The position numbers were made by a program, and so were the translations under genes. This document shows positions 1 through 5,799 of a stretch of DNA of 6,425 bases, piece after piece. Positions within the stretch are counted from its first letter, which is position 1; the number at the start of each line of letters is the position of its first letter. This stretch comes from Candidatus Limnocylindrales bacterium (GTDB lineage Bacteria; Chloroflexota; Limnocylindria; Limnocylindrales; CSP1-4). The stretch spans positions 1 through 6,425 of the forward strand of contig JAUSJS010000179.1 in the NCBI GenBank assembly GCA_030647575.1, in the 5' to 3' direction. A model generated the notes under the pieces. The model worked only from the letters and a program-made list of their open reading frames with translations, did not search any database and was not told the origin of the DNA.

Positions 1-457
1 CGCCGCGGACCGTGGCGCCCAGCACGATCGCGGCCGCGACGATGACCACGTTCTTGATGATGTACTGGCCCTCGAGCGTGGGCGCCCACGGGAAGTGGGT
101 GAACGTTTCGGTCGGGAAGAGGACCAGCGGTGTCACCGTGCCGAGCATCTGGACGAACAGGAGCAGGAGCGTGACCCGCATGCCGCGACCGATGAACAGC
201 CCAACGCCGATGGCGACTTCCCAGAGCGCGAGAGCCGGCAGGGCCGACGCCGCAGGCAGCAGGCCGCCGGTGAGCCGTTCGATCGTCTGGCCGGCCAGTG
301 CCTCCGCGGGGCTGGCCCCAGGGATGAGCTTGAGCGCTCCGAACCAGAAAAAGACGATCCCCAGCGCGATCCGCAGCAGGAGCAATCCGTGCTCCGCCAT
401 CCAGCTGGTGATCCGCCGATCGGTTCGCTCGAACCGTTCTGCCATCGTCGCGTCCAT
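1..457 (-). CDS. DoxX-family membrane protein, N-terminal part, cut by the window edge
   Basis: This minus-strand frame is open from the ATG at 457-455 to the left edge, giving 152 visible residues without a stop. Hydrophobic segments lie at about residues 24-45 (contains FFWFGALKLI), 72-90 (ALWEVAIGVGLFIG), 95-114 and 131-150. This four-helix plan, with an F-G-x-L-K motif after helix 1, a W-E-x-x-I-G-x-G-L motif in helix 2 and a P-T-L-E-G-Q-Y-I-I-K-N segment before helix 4, is what I recognise from DoxX/DoxX-like small membrane proteins. Family members are linked to quinone or redox functions or are uncharacterised, so no substrate can be assigned. The start is supported by AGGAGG eight bases upstream; an alternative ATG four codons in has poorer spacing. 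The gene lies 62 bp after the MttB-like gene on the same strand and may be cotranscribed with it. Visible length is near the usual family size, so only a short C-terminus should be missing. Confidence 0.75.
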   Translation of the reverse strand, partial: MDATMAERFERTDRRITSWMAEHGLLLLRIALGIVFFWFGALKLIPGASPAEALAGQTIERLTGGLLPAASALPALALWEVAIGVGLFIGRGMRVTLLLLFVQMLGTVTPLVLFPTETFTHFPWAPTLEGQYIIKNVVIVAAAIVLGATVRG

Positions 458-465
458 CGCGGAGA

Positions 466-471
466 CCTCCT
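466..471 (-). promoter_or_regulatory. Ribosome binding site for the DoxX-family gene
   Basis: The minus strand reads AGGAGG here, eight bases before the ATG at 457. It is a near-perfect Shine-Dalgarno sequence. It fixes this start rather than the ATG four codons downstream. It contrasts with the MttB-like, DUF2238-like and ligase genes in this window, which lack a ribosome binding site. Confidence 0.75.
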
Positions 472-477
472 CTTCGT

Positions 478-500
478 CGCTCCGGTTGTAACACGGAGCG
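478..500. repeat. Inverted repeat between the MttB-like and DoxX-like genes
   Basis: CGCTCCG (478-484) is the exact reverse complement of CGGAGCG (494-500), separated by 9 bases. The spacer itself holds GTTGTAAC, with GTT/AAC half-sites. A third copy of CGGAGCG follows at 504-510. On the minus strand the spacer reads TGTTACAAC, which could serve as a -10 element for the DoxX gene. The site could be an operator, an mRNA hairpin just upstream of the ribosome binding site, or chance in GC-rich DNA. There is no T-tract, so an intrinsic terminator is unlikely. Confidence 0.4.
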
Positions 501-519
501 CAGCGGAGCGCCGTCGGCG

Positions 520-2064
520 TCAGCGCCCGGACGCGATCTCGCGCTTGCGCCGGGCGACGAAGGCGTCGAGCGCCTCGGCAATCTGCGGATCCAGGGCGGG
601 CGGCGCGGCCTCGGCCAACAGCCGCTTCCAGATCGTGTTGGCCCGCTCTGTCGCGGTTCGGGCGCCATCCGCCTGCCAGGTCTCGAAGTTGCGGCAGTCC
701 GAGAGCAGCGGCCGGTAGAACGCGGTCTCGTACCGCTCGAGCGTGTGCGCGGCGCCGAAGAAGTGACCGCCGGGTCCCACCTCGGCGATCGCCTCGAAGC
801 CGAGGCTCGCGTCGTCGACCGGGAACGGCTGCAGGACCTCCGACAGCATCTGGAGGATCTCGGCGTCAATGATCAGCTTCTCGTACGAGGCGGTGAGGCC
901 ACCTTCGAGCCACCCGGCGCCCTGGTAGAGGAGGTTGACGCCGCCCATCACGGCACCCCAGACGGCCATCTCCGATTCGTATGCGGCCTGGGCGTCGACG
1001 ACGTTCGAGGCGGTCGTGTTCGAGGAGCGCCAGGGCAGCCCGTAGCGGCGCGCCAACTGGCCACTGGCGATGGCGCCCTTGACAGATTCCGGGGTCCCGA
1101 ACGCCGGCGCCCCGGTCCGCATGTCCACGTTCGAGGTGAACGCGCCGTAGACCATCGGGGCGCCGGGCCGCACGATCTGGGCGAGCGCCACGAGGAACAG
1201 CGCCTCGGCGTTCTGCTGGGCGAGCGCGCCGGCCAGTGAGACCGGGCTCATGGCTCCCGCCAGGGTGAACGGCGTAGCGACCACCGGCTGGCCGTGCAGC
1301 GCCATCTCCATCAGGCCGTCGCCCATGGGGCCGTCGAGGCGCAAGGGCGAGTTCGTGTTGATCTCGGTCATCAGCGAGGGTTCGCGAAGCAAGGTCTCGC
1401 GGTCGACGCCGCGGACCAGGCCGATGACCTCCAGGGCATCGTCGACGTGTCGAGCCCCGAAGCCGAGGCACTGCCAGGTCTTGTCGAGCTCGACGGCGAA
1501 GGTCCGGTACATGTCGAGGTGCCGGGTCTCGACCGGCAGGTCGGTCGGCTCGAGTGGCCCGCCGCCTTCCTGGTGAATGATGTCGAGCGCGCCGATGACC
1601 CGGACGTAATCGACGAAGTCGGCGAAGTTGCCGGCTCGCCGGCCGCGGTCGAGGTCGCTCACGAAGGCCGGCCCGCCGACGGCGCCGAAGACCAGGTTCG
1701 CGCCACCGAACACGACGTGCCGCTCAGGATTGCGCGCGTGGAGCCGGAATTCCGATGGTGCGGTCGCGATCAGCGCCTCCACCTGGGCTGGGTCGAGGCG
1801 GACGTTGCGCGTCAGCCGGTCCACACGCGCGCCGGCGCGCGCGAAGGCGTCGAGCGCCCGGTCGCCGAGCACCTCCATGCCGATCTCGGAAAGGATGCGC
1901 AGGGACGTCCGGTGGATCGCCTCGACCTGATCGGCGGACAGGATCTCCAGTGGCCGGAAAGGATTGATCAGCCGTCGCCACGGCAGCTGGCTCAGCCCAG
2001 GTGCCGCTCGACGCGGGCGACGGCGTGGGCCGTCGCGCCGCTCGACCTCGCCTGGCTCATCCAT
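520..2064 (-). CDS. Trimethylamine methyltransferase (MttB) superfamily protein, without pyrrolysine
   Basis: The 514-residue product matches the MttB/COG5598 superfamily in length and layout. A basic, Arg/Pro-rich N-terminus (residues 1-30) is followed by the conserved opening LSADQVEAIHRTSLRILSEI (42-61), a barrel body with FGAVGGPAFV (126-135), INTNSPLRLDGPM (235-247) and SSNTTASNVVDAQA (347-360), then GVNLLYQGAGWLEGGLTASY (375-394) and a C-terminal GPGGHFFG (430-437). Known members transfer a methyl group from trimethylamine (pyrrolysine enzymes) or glycine betaine and related quaternary amines (non-pyrrolysine MtgB type) to a corrinoid protein. This frame is uninterrupted, so it is not an amber-encoded pyrrolysine enzyme; its substrate is unknown. 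No corrinoid protein or RamA-like activator is visible nearby. The ATG at 2064 has no Shine-Dalgarno but sits 6 bases after TAGCAT, suggesting a leaderless mRNA. The gene starts 71 bp after the interrupted reductase and ends in TGA 62 bp before the DoxX gene. Confidence 0.88.
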   Translation of the reverse strand: MDEPGEVERRDGPRRRPRRAAPGLSQLPWRRLINPFRPLEILSADQVEAIHRTSLRILSEIGMEVLGDRALDAFARAGARVDRLTRNVRLDPAQVEALIATAPSEFRLHARNPERHVVFGGANLVFGAVGGPAFVSDLDRGRRAGNFADFVDYVRVIGALDIIHQEGGGPLEPTDLPVETRHLDMYRTFAVELDKTWQCLGFGARHVDDALEVIGLVRGVDRETLLREPSLMTEINTNSPLRLDGPMGDGLMEMALHGQPVVATPFTLAGAMSPVSLAGALAQQNAEALFLVALAQIVRPGAPMVYGAFTSNVDMRTGAPAFGTPESVKGAIASGQLARRYGLPWRSSNTTASNVVDAQAAYESEMAVWGAVMGGVNLLYQGAGWLEGGLTASYEKLIIDAEILQMLSEVLQPFPVDDASLGFEAIAEVGPGGHFFGAAHTLERYETAFYRPLLSDCRNFETWQADGARTATERANTIWKRLLAEAAPPALDPQIAEALDAFVARRKREIASGR

Positions 2065-2070
2065 GCCCGG

Positions 2071-2076
2071 ATGCTA
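2071..2076 (-). promoter_or_regulatory. Putative -10 element (TAGCAT) of a leaderless promoter for the MttB-like gene
   Basis: On the minus strand TAGCAT is followed by six bases and then the ATG at 2064. TANNNT at this distance places transcription initiation at or next to the start codon, as known for leaderless genes in Actinomycetota and some other phyla. No convincing -35 hexamer is seen, and no Shine-Dalgarno lies between this site and the ATG. The same geometry occurs at two other starts in the window. Confidence 0.45.
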
Positions 2077-2135
2077 CGGCGGCGGCGCGGCCGTAGCGTG
2101 CCGTGTCCTGCGCACCGGGGCCCGCTGCGCCGGCA

Positions 2136-3146
2136 TCACGGCCGGATCATCCGAACGCTCGCCTGCAGCGCCGACGCCGCTTCCTCGGCGAGCTCGCGCA
2201 CAATCTCGCCGGCCGGGCGAACCCGATCGACGAGTCCGACGCTCTGGCCCGCCCACAACGATAGGGCCTCGATATCGCCCGTCACGCCGATCCGCGCCGA
2301 GGTCGTCGCGTAGCGCGGGATCGGATCGCCATCAACCCATGTCGCCACCGTCTCCCCTTCGCCGGGTCGCGCTCCCGACGGCGGACGATCGGCAGCCTCC
2401 CAGGCCTTGACGGTGCTGTTCCGGAGCGTCCGATGCGGCGCGTTCGGCCAGCCGATATCGAAAAGCGACGAATGGACGGTCGAAGTCTCGACGGCCGCCG
2501 CCAGCAGTTCGCGGTAACGCGGCAGCGCCGGTGCCTCTGCGGCCATGACGAAGCGGGTCCCGAGCCAGCCTGCCGAGGCACCGAGCGCAAGGACCGCCGC
2601 CAGGCCTCGCCCATCGCCGATCCCTCCGGCCGCGACGACCGGCGTCGGCGCGACCGCATCCACGACGCGCGGAACGAGCGGTAGCGTCGCCACCTCGCCC
2701 CACACGTGGCCGCCGGCTTCCCAGCCCTACGCCACGACGGCGTCCACTCCCGCGTCGACAACTCGACGAGCCTCGGTCGCGCTGCCGACCGTGTGGAGCA
2801 CGATGGCCCCCGCCTCGTGCGCGATCGGGACAAAGGGAGCCGGGTCGCCCCAGAAGAACGAGACGATCCGCGCACCGGCGTCGAGGCATTGCCGCAGCCG
2901 CTCCTCCTGCGGCCATTCGAGGATGAGGTTCACGCCGAACGGTCGGTCCGTAAGGTCGCGCATCCGCGCGAATGCCGCCTCGATCTCGTCGGGTTCGCTC
3001 CAGGTGAGCGACAGCATTCCGAGGCCGCCGGCCTCGCTGACCGCCGCCGCGAGCTCCGGCGTCGCGAGGCCACCGATCGGCGCCTGGACGATGGGATATG
3101 GGATGCCGACGAGCCGGCAGAACGGGGTATCGAAGGTCGGTGTCAT
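2136..3146 (-). pseudogene. Nitronate monooxygenase / FMN enoyl reductase-like gene interrupted by one in-frame TAG
   Basis: Reading from the ATG at 3146 to the TGA at 2138-2136 gives 337 codons with one internal stop at codon 140. The two halves are in the same frame and together make a family-sized (about 336-residue) nitronate monooxygenase (2-nitropropane dioxygenase/FabK-like) TIM barrel. Visible motifs are IPYPIVQAPIGGLATPELAAA (residues 15-35), GVNLI (71-75), HTVGSATEARR (118-128), the GWEAGGH motif right after the stop (141-147, His147 being the expected catalytic base), AAGGIGDGRG (172-181, phosphate binding) and LGTRF (195-199). Known members oxidise alkyl nitronates or reduce enoyl-acyl substrates with FMN. 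The ATG overlaps the TGA of the upstream membrane-protein gene and has GGAGG five bases ahead, so the two are translationally coupled. If the stop terminates, the 139-residue product lacks the catalytic histidine and the C-terminal half of the barrel and should be inactive. No other frameshift or stop is seen. It could be a young pseudogene, a sequence error or a readthrough gene. Confidence 0.85.
2727..2729 (-). other. In-frame amber codon in the reductase gene
   Basis: The plus strand carries cta, so the minus strand reads GCG-TAG-GGC-TGG-GAA-GCC-GGC-GGC-CAC. Relatives commonly read A-Q-G-x-E-A-G-G-H or A-E-G-x-E-A-G-G-H here (from memory). TAG is one base change from CAG (Gln) or GAG (Glu). 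Codon 140 of 337. Confidence 0.9.
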
Positions 3147-3730
3147 GGTTGCCTCCGCTTCTGACTCGCACCTGGGATCAAGGTCAACTCCACGAGCGCT
3201 GCGCCCGCGAACCCACCGAGGGTTCCGAGGGTGAGATCGCCGAGCGTGTCGGTGTAGGCGGTCGCGAGCTCTGGCGAGAAACGGATGAATGTCACGTATT
3301 CTGCGAGTTCCCAGCCGATCGCGGCGATCGCGGCGAATCCCAGCGCGAGCCCCAGGCGGTTCCAGCGCCCCAGACCCGTCGCGGCGAGGGCGAGCGCGGC
3401 CCCCGCGGTGAGAAGACCCCAGTTCACCAAGTGGTTGGCGTCGTCCCACCAGTCGATCGAGTCATACAGACCCAGTGCGTTGCCGATGACGTCGATCAGA
3501 AACGGCGCGGTGAACAGCAGATCGATCAGGGCGGGAAACGGCCGGTGCCGGAAGCGCAACCACCAGATCGCCGGAATGACCACCGCAGCAATCGGAAAGG
3601 TGAGGGCCCGACCGGCCATCGCCTTGCCCTGGTACTGCGGCAGATCCGGGTTCAGGACCGCGTGGATCAGCAGTCCGATGAGGGCAACCTTGACCGCAAG
3701 GTCGATGGCGATCACGGTCCGCTGGCCCAC
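3143..3730 (-). CDS. Six-helix membrane protein, DUF2238/YjdF-like
   Basis: From the GTG at 3730 the product is 195 residues with hydrophobic segments at about 6-26, 42-58, 67-86, 100-120, 126-146 and 167-185. The sequence WWDDANHLVNW (94-104), GWELAEY (139-145) and AYTDTLGDLTLGTLGG (158-173) puts acidic and His residues at membrane borders. This D-x-x-x-H / W-E-x-x-E / D-T-x-x-D-L pattern resembles the DUF2238 (YjdF) family, whose function is unknown; the match is from memory and moderate. I chose GTG 3730 because TACAGT lies 6 bases before it (leaderless pattern) and hydrophobic sequence starts at once. An ATG at 3754 adds eight residues but has no ribosome binding site. The upstream extension to 3868 would be Arg/Pro-rich and overlap the divergent ligase gene, so I reject it. 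The TGA overlaps the ATG of the reductase gene, indicating an operon. Confidence 0.7.
   Translation of the reverse strand: MGQRTVIAIDLAVKVALIGLLIHAVLNPDLPQYQGKAMAGRALTFPIAAVVIPAIWWLRFRHRPFPALIDLLFTAPFLIDVIGNALGLYDSIDWWDDANHLVNWGLLTAGAALALAATGLGRWNRLGLALGFAAIAAIGWELAEYVTFIRFSPELATAYTDTLGDLTLGTLGGFAGAALVELTLIPGASQKRRQP
3152..3156 (-). promoter_or_regulatory. Ribosome binding site for the interrupted reductase gene
   Basis: GGAGG on the minus strand ends five bases before the ATG at 3146. It lies inside the last codons of the upstream membrane-protein gene and supports translational coupling through the ATGA overlap. Confidence 0.65.
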
Positions 3731-3736
3731 CGCGCG

Positions 3737-3742
3737 ACTGTA
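3737..3742 (-). promoter_or_regulatory. Putative -10 element (TACAGT) of a leaderless promoter for the membrane-protein gene
   Basis: On the minus strand TACAGT is followed by CGCGCG and then GTG at 3730. The six-base distance equals that at the MttB-like and ligase genes. No clear -35 hexamer is visible. It decides the GTG start over the ATG at 3754, for which neither a TANNNT at this distance nor a ribosome binding site is present. Confidence 0.4.
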
Positions 3743-3774
3743 CGGCCCAGGCATCGCGGGTGGAAGGGCTGCCG

Positions 3775-3780
3775 TACCCT
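3775..3780 (+). promoter_or_regulatory. Putative -10 element (TACCCT) of a leaderless promoter for the acyl-CoA ligase gene
   Basis: TACCCT is followed by TTGGCC and then ATG at 3787. There is no Shine-Dalgarno at a usable distance; a GGAAGGG-like stretch at 3762-3768 is too far. The element favours ATG 3787 over the in-frame GTG at 3760. No convincing -35 box is seen. Confidence 0.42.
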
Positions 3781-3786
3781 TTGGCC

Positions 3787-5799
3787 ATGGTGCTCGAATG
3801 GCCGATCTTCGGGCGCGACGGCGATGGGGTGGCCTGGCGACCGACGCCGGAGCTCCTCCACGAGTCACAGCTCGCCCGGTTTCTGCGCTCCACCGGCGAG
3901 ACCTCGCTCGAGGCCCTGCAGGCCCGGGCAGTCGCCGATCCGGGCTGGTTCTGGGGTGCGGCGGCCGATGACCTGGGAATCGCCTGGGGACGGCCGCCGA
4001 GCACGGTCCTCGACGCGACCCGTGGTCCCGCCTGGGCTCGCTGGTGGCTCGGCGGCGAGCTGAACTACGCGCGAGCGGCGATCGATCCGCGCGCGGCCCG
4101 CGAGCCCGACGGCGCGGCCCTGGCGTGGGAAGGCGAGGACGGCGAGGTCCGCCGGCTGACCAATGCCGACCTGGCTTCGGCCGTCGAGACGGCGACCCGC
4201 CGCCTCCACGCGCTCGGTGTACGCCCGGGCGAGCGCGTCGGAATCCTGCTACCGATGCTCGTCGAGACGGTCGTGGCGGTGCTGGCGCTCGGACGGCTTC
4301 GCGCCATCTACACGCCGATTTTCTCGGGCTACGCGGCGCCAGCCATCGCAGCGCGACTCGCCGACTGCGAAGCCTCGACCCTCATCACCGCCGACGGCTT
4401 TCTGCGTCGCGGCGCATGGGTGCCGCTGAAATCGGTGGCGGATGAGGCTGTGGCGGCGGCGCCCTCGGTTCGATGCGTGGTCGTCGTCCGCCGGGCCGGC
4501 GACGCCATCTCGATCCCGTGGCTCGAGGGCCGGGACGCCTGGTGGCACGAGCCGGCCGAAGCCGAGGATCCGGGCGCTGCTCCGACGCCGGGTGACGACG
4601 TGGCCACCGATCCCGAGACGCCGTACATGCTCATCTACACCTCGGGCACGACCGGCCGACCCAAGGGCGCGGTCCACGTGCATGGCGGCTTTCCGATCAA
4701 GGGCGCCCAGGACCTCGCCCACCAGTTCGATCTGGGCCGTGGTGACAGCCTCTTCTGGTTCACCGACCTCGGCTGGATGATGGGCCCGTGGGCGATCTCG
4801 GGCGCCCTGCTGCGCGGCGCCCGGCTCGTTCTCTACGAAGGGGCGCCGGACTTCCCCGGGCCGGACCGGCTCTGGTCGATCGTGGCCCGCCACCGGGTCA
4901 CCCATCTCGGCCTGTCACCGACAGTCATCCGGGCGCTCATGGCGCACGGCGAGGATCCCGTCCGCGCCCATGATCGGTCCTCGCTGCGCGTCCTCGGCTC
5001 GACCGGCGAACCGTGGAACCCGGATCCGTGGTGGTGGTACTTCCGCGTCGTCGGGGAGGGTCGCTGCCCGATCATCAACTACTCGGGTGGGACGGAGGTG
5101 TCGGGCGGCATCGTCAGCGGTAACGTCCTCGGCCCGATCAAGCCGGCCTCGTTCTCGGGACCGTGCATCGGGACCGCCGCCGACGTCGTCGACGAGGTGG
5201 GACATTCCGTGCGTGGCACGGTCGGGGAGCTGGTCATCCGAGCGCCGATGCCGGGCATGACCCGCGGTTTCTGGCGCGACGATGAGGGTCGCTACGAGGC
5301 GACCTACTGGTCGCGCTTCCCGGATACCTGGATCCACGGGGACTGGGCGAGCATCGACGCCGACGGCTTCTGGTACATCCAGGGTCGGAGCGACGATACG
5401 CTCAAGATCGCCGGCAAACGAGTGGGGCCGGCAGAGGTCGAGAGCGCGGCGGTCTCGCATCCGGCCGTGCTGGAGGCTGCCGCCATCGGCGTTCCGCACG
5501 AGATCAAGGGCGAGGTCGTGGTCGTGCTGGTCGTGCTACGGCCAGGCGAGACCGGGGACCCCGGGCTTCTGGCGGCGATCGCCGGGACCGTGACAGACCA
5601 GCTGGGCAAGCCGCTCAAGCCCGAACGGGTGGCCGCTGTCCCGGCTCTCCCCAAGACCCGTTCCGGCAAGGTCATGCGCCGCGCCATCCGGGCCGCCTGG
5701 CTCGGCCTGGATCCGGGCGATCTGTCCGGGCTCGACGATCCGCGAACGCTCGAGGCGATCCAGGCGATTGCAACCGACCACGATGGAGGCGCCGCCTGA
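3787..5799 (+). CDS. Acetyl-CoA synthetase-like AMP-forming acyl-CoA ligase
   Basis: The 670-residue product is an ANL-superfamily AMP-forming ligase close to acetyl-CoA synthetases in length (E. coli Acs is 652) and layout. It has an ACAS_N-like N-terminus ending WWLGGELNYARAAID (about 86-100), the ATP/AMP loop YTSGTTGRPKG (284-294), the adenine/acyl-pocket motif YSGGTE (432-437), HGDWA (517-521), the hinge GRSDDTLKIAGKRVGP (533-548), and the C-terminal PKTRSGKVMRR (622-632) with catalytic Lys628. It should activate a carboxylate to acyl-AMP and then acyl-CoA in the cytoplasm. In acetate enzymes the pocket motif is W-W-Q-T-E; here the aligned residues are S-G-G-T-E, so the Trp that limits chain length is Gly. 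Propionate or a larger or branched acid is thus more likely than acetate (inference). The PKxxSGK site is where Pat-type acetyltransferases control Acs. Start chosen at ATG 3787; GTG 3760 would add nine residues. It overlaps the next gene by TGATG. Confidence 0.88.
   Translation: MVLEWPIFGRDGDGVAWRPTPELLHESQLARFLRSTGETSLEALQARAVADPGWFWGAAADDLGIAWGRPPSTVLDATRGPAWARWWLGGELNYARAAIDPRAAREPDGAALAWEGEDGEVRRLTNADLASAVETATRRLHALGVRPGERVGILLPMLVETVVAVLALGRLRAIYTPIFSGYAAPAIAARLADCEASTLITADGFLRRGAWVPLKSVADEAVAAAPSVRCVVVVRRAGDAISIPWLEGRDAWWHEPAEAEDPGAAPTPGDDVATDPETPYMLIYTSGTTGRPKGAVHVHGGFPIKGAQDLAHQFDLGRGDSLFWFTDLGWMMGPWAISGALLRGARLVLYEGAPDFPGPDRLWSIVARHRVTHLGLSPTVIRALMAHGEDPVRAHDRSSLRVLGSTGEPWNPDPWWWYFRVVGEGRCPIINYSGGTEVSGGIVSGNVLGPIKPASFSGPCIGTAADVVDEVGHSVRGTVGELVIRAPMPGMTRGFWRDDEGRYEATYWSRFPDTWIHGDWASIDADGFWYIQGRSDDTLKIAGKRVGPAEVESAAVSHPAVLEAAAIGVPHEIKGEVVVVLVVLRPGETGDPGLLAAIAGTVTDQLGKPLKPERVAAVPALPKTRSGKVMRRAIRAAWLGLDPGDLSGLDDPRTLEAIQAIATDHDGGAA
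5785..5789 (+). promoter_or_regulatory. Ribosome binding site for the phosphoribosyltransferase gene
   Basis: GGAGG lies within the last codons of the ligase gene, nine bases before the ATG at 5799. It supports this start and translational coupling through the TGATG overlap. Confidence 0.65.

Noticed and set aside
95..718. Plus-strand open frames over the DoxX-like gene
   Set aside because: They are Arg/Glu-rich shadow translations. The minus strand gives a coherent four-helix protein with a strong ribosome binding site.
1294..2313. Plus-strand open frame of 339 codons antisense to the MttB-like gene
   Set aside because: It is a GC-driven shadow. The opposite strand has clear family motifs over the same region, while this product has no recognisable domain and crosses the gene boundary at 2064.
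2136..2705. C-terminal half of the reductase as a separate gene starting at GTG 2705
   Set aside because: It would start inside the barrel just after the catalytic histidine, and no ribosome binding site precedes it.
2727..2729. Pyrrolysine insertion at the amber codon
   Set aside because: It is not excluded but not preferred. Pyrrolysine is known from methylamine methyltransferases, whereas the MttB relative here has no TAG, the interrupted gene is of another family, and no pyl gene is seen.
2332..3171. Minus-strand open frame of 279 codons covering both halves of the reductase gene
   Set aside because: It is Arg/Gly-rich without motifs and runs in another frame than the reductase. A shift into it would lose all family motifs, so it does not rescue the amber codon.
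2545..3234. Plus-strand open frame of 229 codons
   Set aside because: It is antisense to the reductase and membrane-protein genes, rich in Ser, Arg and Pro, with no motif.
3731..3868. Upstream extension of the membrane-protein gene to the start at 3868
   Set aside because: The extra 46 residues are Arg/Pro-rich and overlap the divergent ligase gene and its promoter.
3098..4063. Plus-strand open frame of 321 codons bridging the divergent promoter region
   Set aside because: It overlaps three better-supported genes, and its composition is typical of a shadow frame.
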